Assembly (NCBI GenBank): GCA_037974335.1
Contig: CM075760.1
Span: forward strand, 23,669,538-23,733,537
DNA length: 64,000 bases
DNA from: Prionace glauca
Lineage: Eukaryota > Chordata > Chondrichthyes > Carcharhiniformes > Carcharhinidae
Reading direction: 5' to 3'
The translations under genes were made by a program, and so were the position numbers. Numbering within the stretch: position 1 is the first letter of the stretch; every line of letters begins with the position of its first letter. The notes under the pieces are model-generated. The model was given only the letters and a program-made list of their open reading frames with translations. It was not told the DNA's origin and ran no database searches. Of the stretch, positions 46,243 to 58,205 are shown one piece after another.

Positions 46243-47508
46243 AGTGGTAATGTGTTTGGGATTTTAAAGCAATAAAGACTAGATATTGCCTATAAAATCA
46301 GGCCCAGGAAATTGGCTTAAAAAAGGTTGTTATAATGAAGGATCTTGTATCTTACTGTACACAAGGATTTTTGAGCTTGTAGTGCTCTCACTTTAAGAAG
46401 CTATAGCTGCAGGAGAGAATGCTGAGGATTCATTGTTTGAAATTTACAAGCTGTGAGAACCTGTGTGTTTTGTTTGTTTTGTATGGATGTTTGTAGATGT
46501 GTTTTATTACTGTTTTGGACTACATTTGTTAAGATTCTGGGGAATTAACCTCACCTTGTGTCTTTAATTAAAGGCATTTCTGGAAGTTTAAAAACAGAAC
46601 CACAAAAGTGAGTAATGTTTCTGGTTATTGTTGTTGTGAAGAACATGCTAAGTTTCTCTGCTTGTGTATGTGATATTTGTGAATTGCTTCAAGCTTTGAG
46701 GTTTTCTGTCTGTGATTTAAATCAAAGCTTTTTTTAAAAGTGTAATTAATAAAACTTATTTTTCACAATATATTTACTGACCAGAGACATGATTCCAGGA
46801 TATTTTACTAAACCTGCAGGAATTTTAATTCACACACAATTCATACATGAGAATGATGGTTTTAATTTGTCTTGGTTATTTAAAATTTGGGAGATGTGAA
46901 ATGATTCTGACCAATCCTGTGTTGGATTGACCTTGGGTTAAATTTCCTGTCAGGTCCAAAGATTTATTCCTGATGCAATTGACACAATGGAAAGGAAAAT
47001 TCTAGGATTGGATACTGAAAGAAAAAGTTTAAAATGTGAGATTATTAAATAGAAATGATTCCCAGACTGTGTGGTCATTAGATTAAAACAAAGGAAGGGT
47101 GCTGATGTCCATTTGAGAACTTTTAATCCACCCCTTTTCAAACTAAGGGAGTCTGTGTACAAAGCCCAAGGATGGTAGATAAGAGGGTCTAGAAAACTTC
47201 ATGATGGGAGCACCTATCTGTTCATGAGATGATCACAAAACCCCATAATGCCCAGATACTAATTTCATTGGGTATATAATTAATGTAATCTATAACCATT
47301 CTGATTAGATTGTGTCCAGCTGGGATGGGCTCAGTAACTACATAAGAATTGATGATTTTCTTTGTTCGTTGGAGTTGCACATGGTCAGTCCCTGTAGCTT
47401 CTCCCCGCTGGCGTAACTCAATAAACTGTTTATCGATTGAATCATGCTTGAGCATTGAATGGTTCTTCTGCGTTCATTCCCCTCCAACACACTGGGTACA
47501 TTACCACT
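46243..47508 (+). mobile_element. LTR-like element (fossil)
   Basis: About 1.27 kb bounded by a perfect 11-bp inverted repeat (AGTGGTAATGT and ACATTACCACT), which contains TG...CA ends. Near the right end a TATA-like 'gtatataat' and an 'aataaa' signal are placed as in an LTR. There is no coding region. I read it as a solo LTR of an unidentified retrovirus-like family. A remnant at 35983-36085 dates it before the F/H duplication. Confidence 0.55.
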
Positions 47509-47509
47509 T

Positions 47510-48758
47510 CATCCTTGGGAGTGGCCTGATAGGCCGTAATCCAGACTACAGGTGGACTTTGGCGGGGTGCCTTTCACGAATCATGTGTTTGGTCATTGTA
47601 AATGTGCATTCAAAATGGTTGGAAGCACAGATCATGAGTAATATTACATCTCCTGTGACAATAGAGAAGCTCTGTCAAATTTTCACAAGCCCTGGGTTAG
47701 CAGATCCGCTTGTTTCAGATAACGACACTCTGTTTACAAGTGAGATGTTTCAGGAATTCATGTAAAGGAATGGTATACGCCATGTGTGTGCTGCACCGTT
47801 TCATCTGGCTACAAATGGTCCAGCAGAAAGTGCTGTTCACACTCTGAAGGAGGGATTGAGAAGAATGGAAAGCGATACTTTAAGAACAAGCTCTCAAGAT
47901 TTTTGTTTGCTTCGTATCACACCACAATCCACAACCGAACTCTCTCCTATTATTTTTAGCTAGAGGGCTGAAGTCTCATCTGGATCAGCTTCATCCAGAT
48001 CTCAGAGCAAAAGTGAGTAGGAGACAAGAGAAGTAGAAGGAGAGTTACGACTACCGCACCAAAGAGAGGCAGTTCTAACTGGGCGATCGCGTTTACATCA
48101 GAAACTTTAGGAGTAACCAAAGGTGGTTAATGGGAATAATTTTAAACCAAAGTGGTCCAGTATCTTGGATGGTGAAACAGTAAAACAGACGAGTTATTCA
48201 CAGACACCAAGACCATATTCACTTGTGGTGTGACCCCGAGTCAGGAACAGTTTCAGAGTCAGCAATCATTACTGAGAACACGGCAGAGGGTCATGCTGCT
48301 GTGGATGTTCACCAGGAAATGGTTCCAGCTTTGCCAGTTGACTCTGCTGTGGGAGTGGAAGAGGAACATTCATGTACAGATTCTCAAATTACCCCTTCAC
48401 CTCCCATTCCAGAAACACCATTACAAGATTTACCAGTGGTATAGTACAGGTCACAATGAATCACAAAGCTCCTGACAGACTTCCGTGTGTTAAAGACATT
48501 ACTTTGTTGTATTTCTGTCCTGATGAGGGATTGAAATTTAAGGGGAGAAGTGTTATAGAGTGTTCTTCTCAACCCCTCTCCGTTCTGAGCACGTGTAGGC
48601 TTTGGGAAGGGTGTCATCTGCAAGTCCAGGCTGGTTCCAGTGCTCCTGTTTTCTTTTGTTTACTGCTGTTTTTTAAAACTTTGTTATTTATTTATATAAA
48701 GATCTGCTGCTTTTAACAATGCATTCGACTACCTTATTTGTGGACTGAAGTTCCCACA
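47510..48758 (+). mobile_element. Ty3/gypsy-type LTR retrotransposon fragment (fossil)
   Basis: Parts present: the integrase core region (with a D-x-SKW-like and an SDN-like block near 47590-47725), a polypurine tract near 48540-48550 and a 3' LTR at about 48551-48758, which opens with TGTTA. The 5' LTR and most of pol are absent. It is broken in several places and looks old. Confidence 0.75.
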
Positions 48759-48984
48759 ATTGTAAAGCAGCCAGATTAGTTAAATAGACAGCTTGAATTG
48801 TAAGACAATTAAAGAATAAATGATTCATTAATACAGTTGTTAGAAAGGTTAGAATGTAAATTTGAACACAAAAGTTTTTAACTTTTAGAATTATAAACAG
48901 AGTAAGAATGGTTAAAATGCTATGGGAATTATAAGATATTGCCTTCTGACAGCAACAGAATAGAAAAAACATAAGACTTGTTAG
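48759..48984. other. Unassigned AT-rich stretch
   Basis: I see no gene or known repeat between the LTR end and the SINE at 48985. Confidence 0.4.
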
Positions 48985-49215
48985 GGTGGCCCAGTGGCAC
49001 ATTGGTTAGCATTGCTGCTTCACAGTGTCAGGGACCTGGGTTTGATTCCCGGCTTGGGTGAATCTGTGAACTTTGCACAATGTTCCTATGATTGCTGGTC
49101 TTCTTGCTGCTCTGATTTCCTCCCACAGTCCAAAAGATGTGCTGGTTAGGTGCACTGACCATGCTGTATTCTCCATCAGTGTACCTGAACAGATACCAGA
49201 GTGCGGCGACTAGGG
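48985..49215 (+). mobile_element. tRNA-derived SINE
   Basis: The tRNA-like head is clear: 'gcccagtggcacattggtta' (A-box side) and 'gggtttgattcccg' (B box). The body box 'tttcctcccacagtcc' follows. The tail is lost at about 49215. Confidence 0.8.
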
Positions 49216-49227
49216 GATTTTCCCAGG

Positions 49228-49530
49228 AACTTCATGTATTAGTGTCACAAGTTGGCTTACATTAATATTGCAATGAAGTTACTCTGAAAATCCCTGAGTC
49301 ACCACACTCAGGAGCCTGTTCGGGTACACTGAGGGAGAATTTAGCATGGCCAATGCATCTAACCAGCATGACTTTTGGATGTAGGAGGAACTCGGAGCAC
49401 CCGGAGGAAACCCACACAAACACAGGGAGAATGTGTAAAATCTGCAGACCGTGACCCAACTGGGAGTCAAACTCAGGTCCCTGGCTCTATGAGGCAGCAG
49501 TGCAAACCACTGTGCCCTACGGGGAGGTGT
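49228..49530 (-). mobile_element. tRNA-derived SINE, reverse
   Basis: Tail 'gtgtcacaagttggcttaca' at 49242, body box 'agcacccggaggaaaccc' and head 'caaaccactgtgccc' near 49503. Together with the previous SINE it forms a tail-facing pair. The tail type differs from the SINEs at 50.1 and 55.7 kb. Confidence 0.8.
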
Positions 49531-49607
49531 TGGGAGCTGTTGATTTTACAAGTTATCCATGTTTTTGAAGCCGTCATGTCCTAGTCTGAAAAGGATAGCG
49601 AGAAGTC

Positions 49608-49725
49608 TGTTCATAAGATCGTGGAACAGAATTAGGCCATTTGGCCCATCAAGTCTGCTCTGTCATTCGATCCTGGCTGATGTGCTCCTCATCCCCATGT
49701 TCCTGCCTTCTCCCCATAACATTTC
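49608..49725 (-). mobile_element. CR1-like 3' fragment
   Basis: 'aattaggccatttggcccat' and 'cctgccttctccccataac' are the reverse end of a CR1 subfamily. Beyond it, 49730-50100 is AT-rich and unassigned. Confidence 0.6.
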
Positions 49726-50104
49726 ATAAGTTCGTATGTTCAATTGTTAAAGCTAAGCTTTCTCCTTTTACTGTTAATCGATACTTTCCTTTTTTATCTT
49801 TGACTTGTTACATTTTTAATGGTTAATAAACTTACTGAATTCACCATTTCAAGTATTCTTTCTAGCCATATGGTTAAGTTACTGGAACCTGGTGTGATTT
49901 ACAGTTATGGAGTTATTGTAAACAAAAGAATCCCATAAATCTTAGTTCAAATAAATCAACATTCTCACAAATGGAATGCTATCCTTTATTATGAGAGAAA
50001 TTGAACATTGAAGTAAAGATATTATGCTTCAGTTATACAGGGCATTGCTGAGACTGCATCTTGAACACTGGGTGCAGTTTTTGTCTCTTATTAAACAAAG
50101 GATC

Positions 50105-50755
50105 ATAGAATCCCTGCAGTACACCCAGAGGCCATTCTGCCCATTGAGTCTGTACCCAACACCATCCACACAGGTCCTCTTCCCATAATCCCACACATTT
50201 ATTTATTTAGAACCCTACAGTACAGAAACAGGCCCTTCGGCCCATCGAGTCTGCACCGAACACAATCCCACCCAGACCCTATCCCCATATCCTTACACAT
50301 TTTACCTGCTAATCCCTCTAACCTACACATCCCAGGATACTAAGGGGCAATTTTAGCATAGCCAATGAACCTAACCCGCACATCTTTGGACTGTGGGAGG
50401 AAACCGGAGCACCCGGAGAAAACCCACGCAGACACGAGGAGAATGTGCAAACTCCACACAGGCAGTGACCCAAGCTGGGAATCGAACCCAGGACCCTGGA
50501 GCTGTGAAGCAGCAGTGCTAACCACTGTGCTACCGTGCCGCCCCTGCTAATTTATCCTGCTAATCCCCCTAACACAAATTTAGCATAGCCAATCAACCTA
50601 ACTCACATACCTTTGGTCTTTGGGACGAAACCGGAGCACCTGGATGAAACCCACACAGACATGGGGAGAATGTGCAAACTCCACACAGACAGTGACCAGG
50701 GCTGGTATTGAACCTGGATCCCTGGTGTTGTGATGCAGAAGTGCACTGTGCTGTC
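50105..50755 (-). mobile_element. SINE interrupted by a second SINE
   Basis: The outer copy runs 50105-50195 and about 50546-50755 ('catagaatccctgcagtaca' ... 'ccggagcacctggatg'). The inner copy is complete, from 'ccctacagtacagaaac' near 50213 to the tRNA head 'ccactgtgctaccgtgcc' near 50523. Short 'atttat' repeats flank the inner copy. Confidence 0.85.
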
Positions 50756-51000
50756 CCATTTTATAAACACCATGGAAACAGTTCAGAGGAGGTTTACTAG
50801 ATTGATTCTCAATCTTGTAGTGCAAAATATTAACTCTGTTTCTCTCTCCACAGATGCTGCTAGACCTGCTGCGTTTTTCCAGTTCTTTCTGTATTTATTT
50901 CAGATCTATCTGTAGTGATAGGAAAAACATTATTTACTATCCAGGATAAAATAAATTTCCTTCATCAGCTTTTGTGTGTCATTTCAGTGGAAATGTGCTC
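50756..51000. repeat. Interspersed repeat and 3' flank of ZNF I
   Basis: 50770-50815 is a CR1-like scrap ('ttcagaggaggtttactag'). 50830-50905 is the 'cacagatgctgctagacctg' repeat. 50925-51000 matches, in reverse, the 3' flank of ZNF J (57.76-57.85 kb). Confidence 0.6.
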
Positions 51001-51166
51001 TCCCAGGCTCAAAGAGCATCAGCCCACTGGAAGCAAAGTCATGAGTCCTGCCAGTCCAGAAGAAAGAAATCCTCTGACCCTCCCATTTCACCAACTGTCA
51101 GAATGAACATGGTTCAGTCCTGATGTGATTAACAGCAACAATAACAGCAGAATCCAACACCAGTTA

Positions 51167-52009
51167 TCAATTGTGAACTTGCTGGTGTCTCCGCATACTG
51201 GATGACTGAGTGAATCCCTTCCCACACACACAGCAGATGAACGGTCTCTCCCCAGTGTGAACTCGCTGGTGTTGCTGCAGATTGGATGAGGTTTTGAACG
51301 TCTTTGTGCAGTGAGAGCAGCTGAACAGTCTCTCCTCAGTGTGACTGCGCTGATGGATCATCAGATCCCGAGAACGTTTGAAACCACGTCCACAATCAGA
51401 GCATTTAAAGGGTCTCTCCTGGGTGTGAGTGAGATTGTGGCTCAGCAGGCTGGATGAATGAGTGAATCCTTTCCCACACACAGAACAGGTGAATGGTCTC
51501 TCTCTGGTGTGAATTCTCTGGTGCTCCTGCAGGTGGGATGGCGTCCTAAATCTCTTTGTGCAGTGAGAGCAGCTGAACGGTCTCTCCCCAGTGTGAATGC
51601 GCTGATGAATCATCAGTTCCCGAGAGCTTTTGAAACCACTCTCACAGTCAGTGCATTTAAAGGGTCTCTCATTGCTGTGAGTGATTTTGTGTTTCGACAG
51701 GTTGGATAAATGCGTAAATCCTTTCCCGCACTCTGCGCAGGTGAATGGTCTCTCTCCAGTGTGAACGCGCTGATGTCTCTGCAGGCTGGGTAAATTAGTG
51801 AATCCATCCCCACACTCAAAGCAGATGAACGCTCTTTCTCCAGTGTGAACCAGTCGATGTCGCTGCAGGTGAGATAACCGTGTGAACCCCTTCCCACACA
51901 CAGAGCAGGTGTATGGCTTCTCTCCAGTGTGAACACGTTGATGAGTTTGCAGCTCAGAGGGGCTTTTGCAACCCTTCCCACAGTCCCCACATTTCCACGG
52001 TTTCTCCAT
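51167..52009 (-). CDS. ZNF I: intact 10-finger C2H2 zinc-finger protein
   Basis: A 280-aa frame starts [10 protein letters not shown] at 52009 and ends ...RHQQVHN at 51167. Finger 1 has CGKGC in place of CGKGF, a likely weak core. All zinc ligands of the ten fingers are present. Contact residues are SSET, RSHR, NPSR, HSNK, SREI, TSHE, HSSS, RRDI, TSNQ and QSSR. Fingers 4-6 and 7-9 are a three-finger tandem duplication, with the same CGKGFTH / SRELM-or-SRDLM / HCTK sequence types. The 5' exon has a splice acceptor at 52503 and a donor at 53717, next to the promoter shared with J. It lacks KRAB or other effector domains. The expected role is sequence-specific DNA binding in the nucleus; the target is unknown. 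Confidence 0.93.
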   Translation of the reverse strand: MEKPWKCGDCGKGCKSPSELQTHQRVHTGEKPYTCSVCGKGFTRLSHLQRHRLVHTGERAFICFECGDGFTNLPSLQRHQRVHTGERPFTCAECGKGFTHLSNLSKHKITHSNERPFKCTDCESGFKSSRELMIHQRIHTGERPFSCSHCTKRFRTPSHLQEHQRIHTRERPFTCSVCGKGFTHSSSLLSHNLTHTQERPFKCSDCGRGFKRSRDLMIHQRSHTEERLFSCSHCTKTFKTSSNLQQHQRVHTGERPFICCVCGKGFTQSSSMRRHQQVHN

Positions 52010-52502
52010 GTTGGAGGTGTCCTTATGTTGCTCCAGGTTTGACGATAGGTTGAAGTCTCACACAGAACAAGATTATGACGCCCTGCTGTTTTAGTGCAAC
52101 ATTTTTTATGGCTGTGTAACTGAGAAGCTCTTTCCACAGTCAATGCATGGGAGTGTGTGGACGGGGCGGGGGGGAAGAAGGCGGGAATGGGTGAGTGTGT
52201 GTGGAGAGGGGGGAGTGTGTGTGTGTTGGGGGGGAAGTGTGTGGGTGTGTGTGAGTGTGTGTGGGGGAGTGTGCGTGTGTGTGTGGGAGCGTGAGTCTGT
52301 GGGAGAGTGTATGTCCGTGTCTGCTGTACCAGTCATACTGATGTTTCAAGAGTGCAAAAGCAGACAGAACAGAGAAACATTTCTCTTTCTGGATTCAAAG
52401 GCCAAGAGCATTCAGGTCCCGATGAATTGAGTGACTCTGTCAGATGTTGACGTGATGTTTGATTTGAGATTTCTGTCTGTAAATTCCTCACTTTCTGATA
52501 TC
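52010..52502 (-). other. ZNF I 5' exon with GT-rich microsatellite
   Basis: The minus strand reads 'cttttacag' then 'gatatcag', with an exon start at 52502. The leader finger text is kept near 52110-52150. A GT-rich tract at 52188-52312 has expanded inside the exon. Confidence 0.65.
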
Positions 52503-52743
52503 CTGTAAAAGGAATTTACAAAATACATCACTTTCAATACAGCACTGAAATTCAGAACAGACAATTCTAGTTTCTATGGAATATTCTTTCCTCTCTCATT
52601 CCCCAAAAGCTGTAAATCTCCATCCCACACACTCTCCCTCCATTCTCACTCTGCTGTGTCTATTATTCACCCTCCCAATTCTTCTGAAGGTGCTGATCGA
52701 GGCTGATTGACAGATTCATGCTCCCTGCTGCCTGTCCTGGACA

Positions 52744-53493
52744 CAGTAAAAAGTCTGACAACACCAGGTTTTAGTCCAACCGATTTATTTGATAATAGAC
52801 TCACAAGCTTTCAGGGTTAGTCCCTTCGTCAGGTGAATGGAGAGTTCTGGCCTCAGACAGAGCATATAAAGCACAGACAGTTTAGAGATTACTGATTAGA
52901 ATGCAAATCCTTACACTTAACCTGCTGTTCAAGACCTGAAGTGACTGACAATGTGAGTGGAAGGAGCACTCATCACAGGTTAAAGAGATGTGTATTGTCT
53001 CCAGACAGTACAGTAAGTGGGGTTTTGCAAACCCAGGCAAGTCACGGGGGTTACAGATAGTGCGACATGAACCCAAGATCCCTGTTGAGACCATCCTCAT
53101 GTGTGCGGAACTTGATAGCCAAGTTCCACACACATGAGGACGGTCTCAACAGGAATCTTGCCTGGTTTGCAAAACCCCACTTACTGTACTGTCTGGAGAC
53201 AATACACATCTCTTTAACCTGTGATGAGTGCTCCTTCCACTCACATTGTCAGACACTTCAGGTCTTGAACAGCAGGTTAGGTGTAAGGATTCGCATTCTA
53301 ATCAGTAATCTCTAAACTGTCTGTGCTTTACATGCTCTGTCTGAGGCCAGAACTCTCCATTCACCTGATGAAGGGACTAACCCCGAAAGCTTGTGAGTCT
53401 ATTATTAAATAAATAGGTTGGACTAAAACCTGGTGTTGTCAGACTTTTCACTGTGTTTACGCCAGTCCAACGCCGGCATACCCATATCATGAC
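52744..53493. mobile_element. Penelope-like element in palindromic form
   Basis: The left arm (52745-53114) and right arm (53120-53452) are reverse complements around a 5-base centre, with 'ggaacttg' facing 'caagttcc'. The right arm lacks about 37 bp of the left. The right end continues into the terminal 'tccaacgccggcatacccat'. An imperfect 14-bp target duplication (gcctgtcctggaca and gcctattctggaca) flanks the unit. It lies in the intron of ZNF I. Confidence 0.85.
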
Positions 53494-53712
53494 GCCTATT
53501 CTGGACATAGAGAGCTGAAAATCTTCAAGCTGACAGCCACGTTTTACATTGGACATAAATGAACAGCCTGATGATGTGTGTAATACACTGTATTACCTGG
53601 TTACAGATACATGAAGAATCTGAGGGTGAATTTTAGTCAGCGAGTGTGACCTGGAAGTTCAAAATTGAAGCCCAAAATCAATATGGAAAGGGGGAGAAAA
53701 GCAAGTGTTTTA

Positions 53713-54240
53713 CTCACAGATGGTGGAGACAGGAAGAAGCTTGAGTCTGAAGCTCAATCTTCATTCAGAGAGAGAGTAGCAGCAATTTTGCTGGGCACAT
53801 TGTCCAACTCCGCATTCAGACAGTGAGGGAGCTCTGATTGGCTGGAGGACCAGAGCCCTTCCGGTCCTCCAACTCTTTCCATTGGTCAACCTCAGCGTGA
53901 GGGTCAGGGGGCGGGCACTCCTCTGCACATGCGCAGCGTCCCCCTCCCTTCGACTTGCGCAGCCCCGGGGGGAGGGGGCCACAACCGAGCGGCTTCTCGC
54001 TCTGGCCGGAGCCGCCAGTCGCTTGTCTGGAAATCTTGCCTGGAGGAGGGGCAGGGAGAGGGGAACAATGGGTGGGGGCGGGGCTCCCGGGTCCGGCCTG
54101 CGACTGGAACCCGGAGACGTCATCGCGGAGCAGAGTGATTCCTATTGGCAGGGTTCCATTCTGATGTCACAATGCGGAAGTCCACGAATGTGTTTCAGAG
54201 TGAAACTTCCTCCTCTGTGCAACATCTTGGAGGAAATCAA
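53713..54240. promoter_or_regulatory. CpG-rich CCAAT promoter shared by I and J
   Basis: On the I side the first exon ends 'tccaccatct' with donor 'gtgagt' (exon end 53718). The core holds 'gattggctgg', 'cattggtcaac', 'catgcgcag', GC boxes, 'gacgtcat' near 54117, 'tattggc' near 54143, a CRE-like 'tgatgtcac' and an ETS-like 'gcggaagt' near 54174. The J side continues into 'cttcctcctctgtgcaacat'. It has the module order seen at 15.4 and 31.7 kb. Confidence 0.75.
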
Positions 54241-54614
54241 TGTTTCCCCCTTTCCATTTCTTTCCTCATTCTGGGGGAAATTGGGGACTTGCAGCATCTG
54301 AAGAGAAAGGAAGTAAATCCAGGGAGGTTGCAGACTCTGGAAAGCTTACAGACGAACAACGGAATGAGGAGCAGGACGAGATCTAGGTATCTGTTTCTCT
54401 CAAAGGCACTGACATCACTGAGCTCGGTTTGACACATTTATTCGTTTGGTTAATAGGATGGCGTCTTATCTAATGTTCACAATTAAAGCGGAAGTTTCCC
54501 AGGAGAGGGCTGATATTCATGTGAATTGTAAATTCGAATGGGATAGAGATATATTTAATATAGTTGTTTGGTATTTCCTGTGTTGTTTATGGTTCCCTAT
54601 TTCTTGTCTTGAAA

Positions 54615-54945
54615 TAAGAACATAAGAACATAAGAAATAGGAGCAGGAGTAGGCCATCTGGCCCTTCGAGCCTGCCCCGCCATTCAATAAGATCATGGCT
54701 GATCTGTCGTGACTCAGCTCCACCTTCCCGCCCTCTCCCCATAACCCTTAATCCCTTCTCTTATCAAAAACCCATCAACCCGTTTCTTAAAAATATTTAG
54801 CGAGGCAGCCTCCACCACTTCAACGGGCAGAGAATTCCAGAGATTCACCACCCTTTGAGTGAAGAAGTTCCTCCTCAACTCTGTTCTAAACCGCCCCCCC
54901 TTTATCTTGAGGCTGTGCCACCTAGTCCTACTGTCTTTTTTGAGC
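54615..54945 (-). mobile_element. CR1 (family A) 3' end insertion
   Basis: It starts 'aagaacataagaacataag' and covers the last 330 bp, nearly identical to 24245 and 38427. The open minus-strand frame 55070-54714 includes RVVNLWNSLPVEVVE. It lies in the intron region of ZNF J. Confidence 0.9.
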
Positions 54946-55670
54946 AGTATATCAACGTTATCCATTTCCAGCAATGGAGACATTACAACATGGGAAGAAT
55001 CCATTCGGCAATTGAAATCCATGCCAACCCTGTGGAACAATTCAATCAACATTCCCCGTCTATTATCCATATTCTCCTGAGTTTCACATCACGATGAGAG
55101 TTCCAGATGAGCTGAGACTGGGGTGGAGATGAGCAATGTTACTGAGGTGGAAATAGGCAGTCTTGATGATGATGTGGACATGTGGTTGGAAGCTCGTCTT
55201 GGGGTGAAATATTTCACCATGGTTGTGAATAGCCAGGTTCAGCTTCAGACAGTTGCCAGGAAGATAGAGTTGATGGTGAGGGGGTGGAGTTTGTAGTGAG
55301 GATTGAAGACAATGGGTTCAGTCTTCCCAGTATTTATATTAGATAAATTTCTGTTCTTTTAGCACTGAATGTCAGACAAAATAGGGTGATGTGTAAGTTG
55401 GAGGGGAACTCAAAGGTGATGATGTTCACATCCACCTGCTGCCTTGGTCCTTCCTGGTGGTGGAAGTCGGGGGTTTGGTAGATTCTGTCAAAAGTTCTTG
55501 TCGAGTTGTAGATGTATAAAATCCCTCTCCTTCACCCTGGCCTCTCCTATTTCTATCTCCTCCCACAGTGCCCAGAGTCTTGTGTAGAACCAGACCGGGT
55601 GGCAAGTTTCCTTCCCTGTAGTTCATCAATGAATCAGTTTGGTTTTTATGGCAAGTTGTCATCAGTTTGT
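54946..55670. other. Unassigned intronic sequence
   Basis: Text such as 'ggttcagcttcagacagttg' at 55100-55340 has the feel of an interspersed element, but I cannot name it. No finger or exon signature is seen. Confidence 0.35.
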
Positions 55671-55671
55671 C

Positions 55672-55990
55672 ATAGAATCCCTACAGTACAGATATAGACC
55701 ATTCGGGTCATTGAGTCTGTACCAAACACAATCCCACCCAGACCCTATTCCCAGAACCCCATGCATTTATCCTGCTCAGCCCCCTGAGACCAAGGGGCAA
55801 TTTACCATGGCCAATCCACCTAACCTGCACATCTTTGGACTGTGGGAAGAAACTGGAGCACCCTGAGGAAGCCCATACAGACACAGGGAGAACGTGCAAA
55901 CTTCACGCAGACAGTGACCCCAGCCAGAATTGAACCTGGGACCCTGGTGCCATGAGGTAGAAGTGCTAACCATTGTGCCACCGTATCGCC
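55672..55990 (-). mobile_element. tRNA-derived SINE, nearly full length
   Basis: Tail 'catagaatccctacagtaca' at 55672, body box 'cacatctttggactgtggga', B-box region 'gaattgaacctgggac' and head 'accattgtgccaccgtatcg' near 55970. It is inserted in the intron of ZNF J. Confidence 0.85.
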
Positions 55991-56326
55991 CAATTAAAGA
56001 TTTCATTTTGAAATCTTTAATTGCCTTCACTACTATCAGATCTGTGGGCACCTAGTTCCAGATCATGACCACTTGCTGCACCCACCATATCTCCAACCAG
56101 GTAATGAGTGCTGCATATTACACACATTTGAACAGGAAGTGATGAGCATTGATTCATTAACCAACATGAATTGGCACCTTTAGGAGAATTGGGAAGCTGT
56201 TTATTGGGATACAGCAGGGTAAGAATAGTGGGGAAAAGTGAAGCATTTTCTGTAAAAACTAGACTTGTCTTTTCTGAATTTCTAAGTTGCACTGACAGTG
56301 ATGAATTTTGGAAATTTGTGTTACAG

Positions 56327-56658
56327 GATATCAGAAGAGGATTTCCAGACAGAAATCTCAAAATAAATACTCGTAGTGATCTGACAGATTAACTCCATTC
56401 ATTGGGGCCTGGACAACATCAGCCTTTGGAATCTACAAAGAGAAATACTTATCGTTCTGCCTGCTTCAAGAGATTTCAACCATAAGTGTGATTGGAAAAG
56501 CATGGAGTCACACAAATCCGAGTGAGAGTGTTCCAGTGAACGGACTGTGGAAAAAACTCCAACACAGCTTGAAAAGACATCAGTCACATTGGGGTGAGAC
56601 CGTTCAGGTGTTTTGTTGTGGATGAGGCTTCAGCTGACTGTCAAACTGCGACAGACAC
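56327..56658 (+). other. ZNF J 5' non-coding exon with splice acceptor
   Basis: 'tttgtgttacag' ends at 56326 and the exon begins 'gatatcagaagagg'. Leader finger text is present ('tgtggaaaaaactccaacac'). It leads directly to the start codon. Confidence 0.7.
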
Positions 56659-57600
<942 letters not shown>

Positions 57601-57880
57601 TGACAGGGGTTGGATTCTGCTGTTATTGCTGCTGCTAATCACATCCGGGACTGAACCATGTTCATTCTAACAGTGGGTGAAGTGAGAGGATTGGAGGGTT
57701 TCTTTCTGCTGGACTGGCCGGTCTCACGACTTTGCTTCCAGTGGGTTGATGTTCTTTGAATCTAGGAGAGCACATTTCCACTGAAATGATCCATAAAAGC
57801 TGATGAAGGACATTTATTCTATCCTGGATAGTAAATAGAGGTTTTTCCACCACGACAGGTAGATGTACAATAAGTACATT
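57601..57880 (+). other. ZNF J 3' flank, probable UTR
   Basis: 'ggattctgctgttattgctg' and 'ggactggccggtctcacgac' match the 3' flanks of E, F and H, and in reverse those of C and I. The part near 57760-57850 matches the I flank. A poly-A signal is not obvious. Confidence 0.5.
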
Positions 57881-57884
57881 TGTC

Positions 57885-58205
57885 TCTGTTCCATTGAGTC
57901 TACAGCACGGGGCCAGGTCAGTCAGCTCAATTGGTCTGTGTCAGTATTTATGTTCCACATGAGCCTCCACCCACCTCTCTTCACCTCCCCCATCAGCATA
58001 TCCTTCTATTCCTTCCTCCCTATGTACGTATCTCACTTCCCCTTCAAAGTATTCACGCTGTTCACCTCAACCGCTCACTGTGGTAGTGAGTTCCACACTC
58101 TCACCACTCGCTGGGTAAAGAGGTTTCCCATTAAATCCCTGTTGGATTATTGAACCCCTTCATAATCTTAGAGACTTCCACCAGGTCACCCTTCAGTCTT
58201 CTCGG
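57885..58205 (-). mobile_element. CR1-like fragment
   Basis: 'ttccacactctcaccactcg' ... 'cttccaccaggtcacccttc' is the reverse of CR1 C-terminal text. It abuts a plus-strand CR1-A copy at about 58206. Confidence 0.6.
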
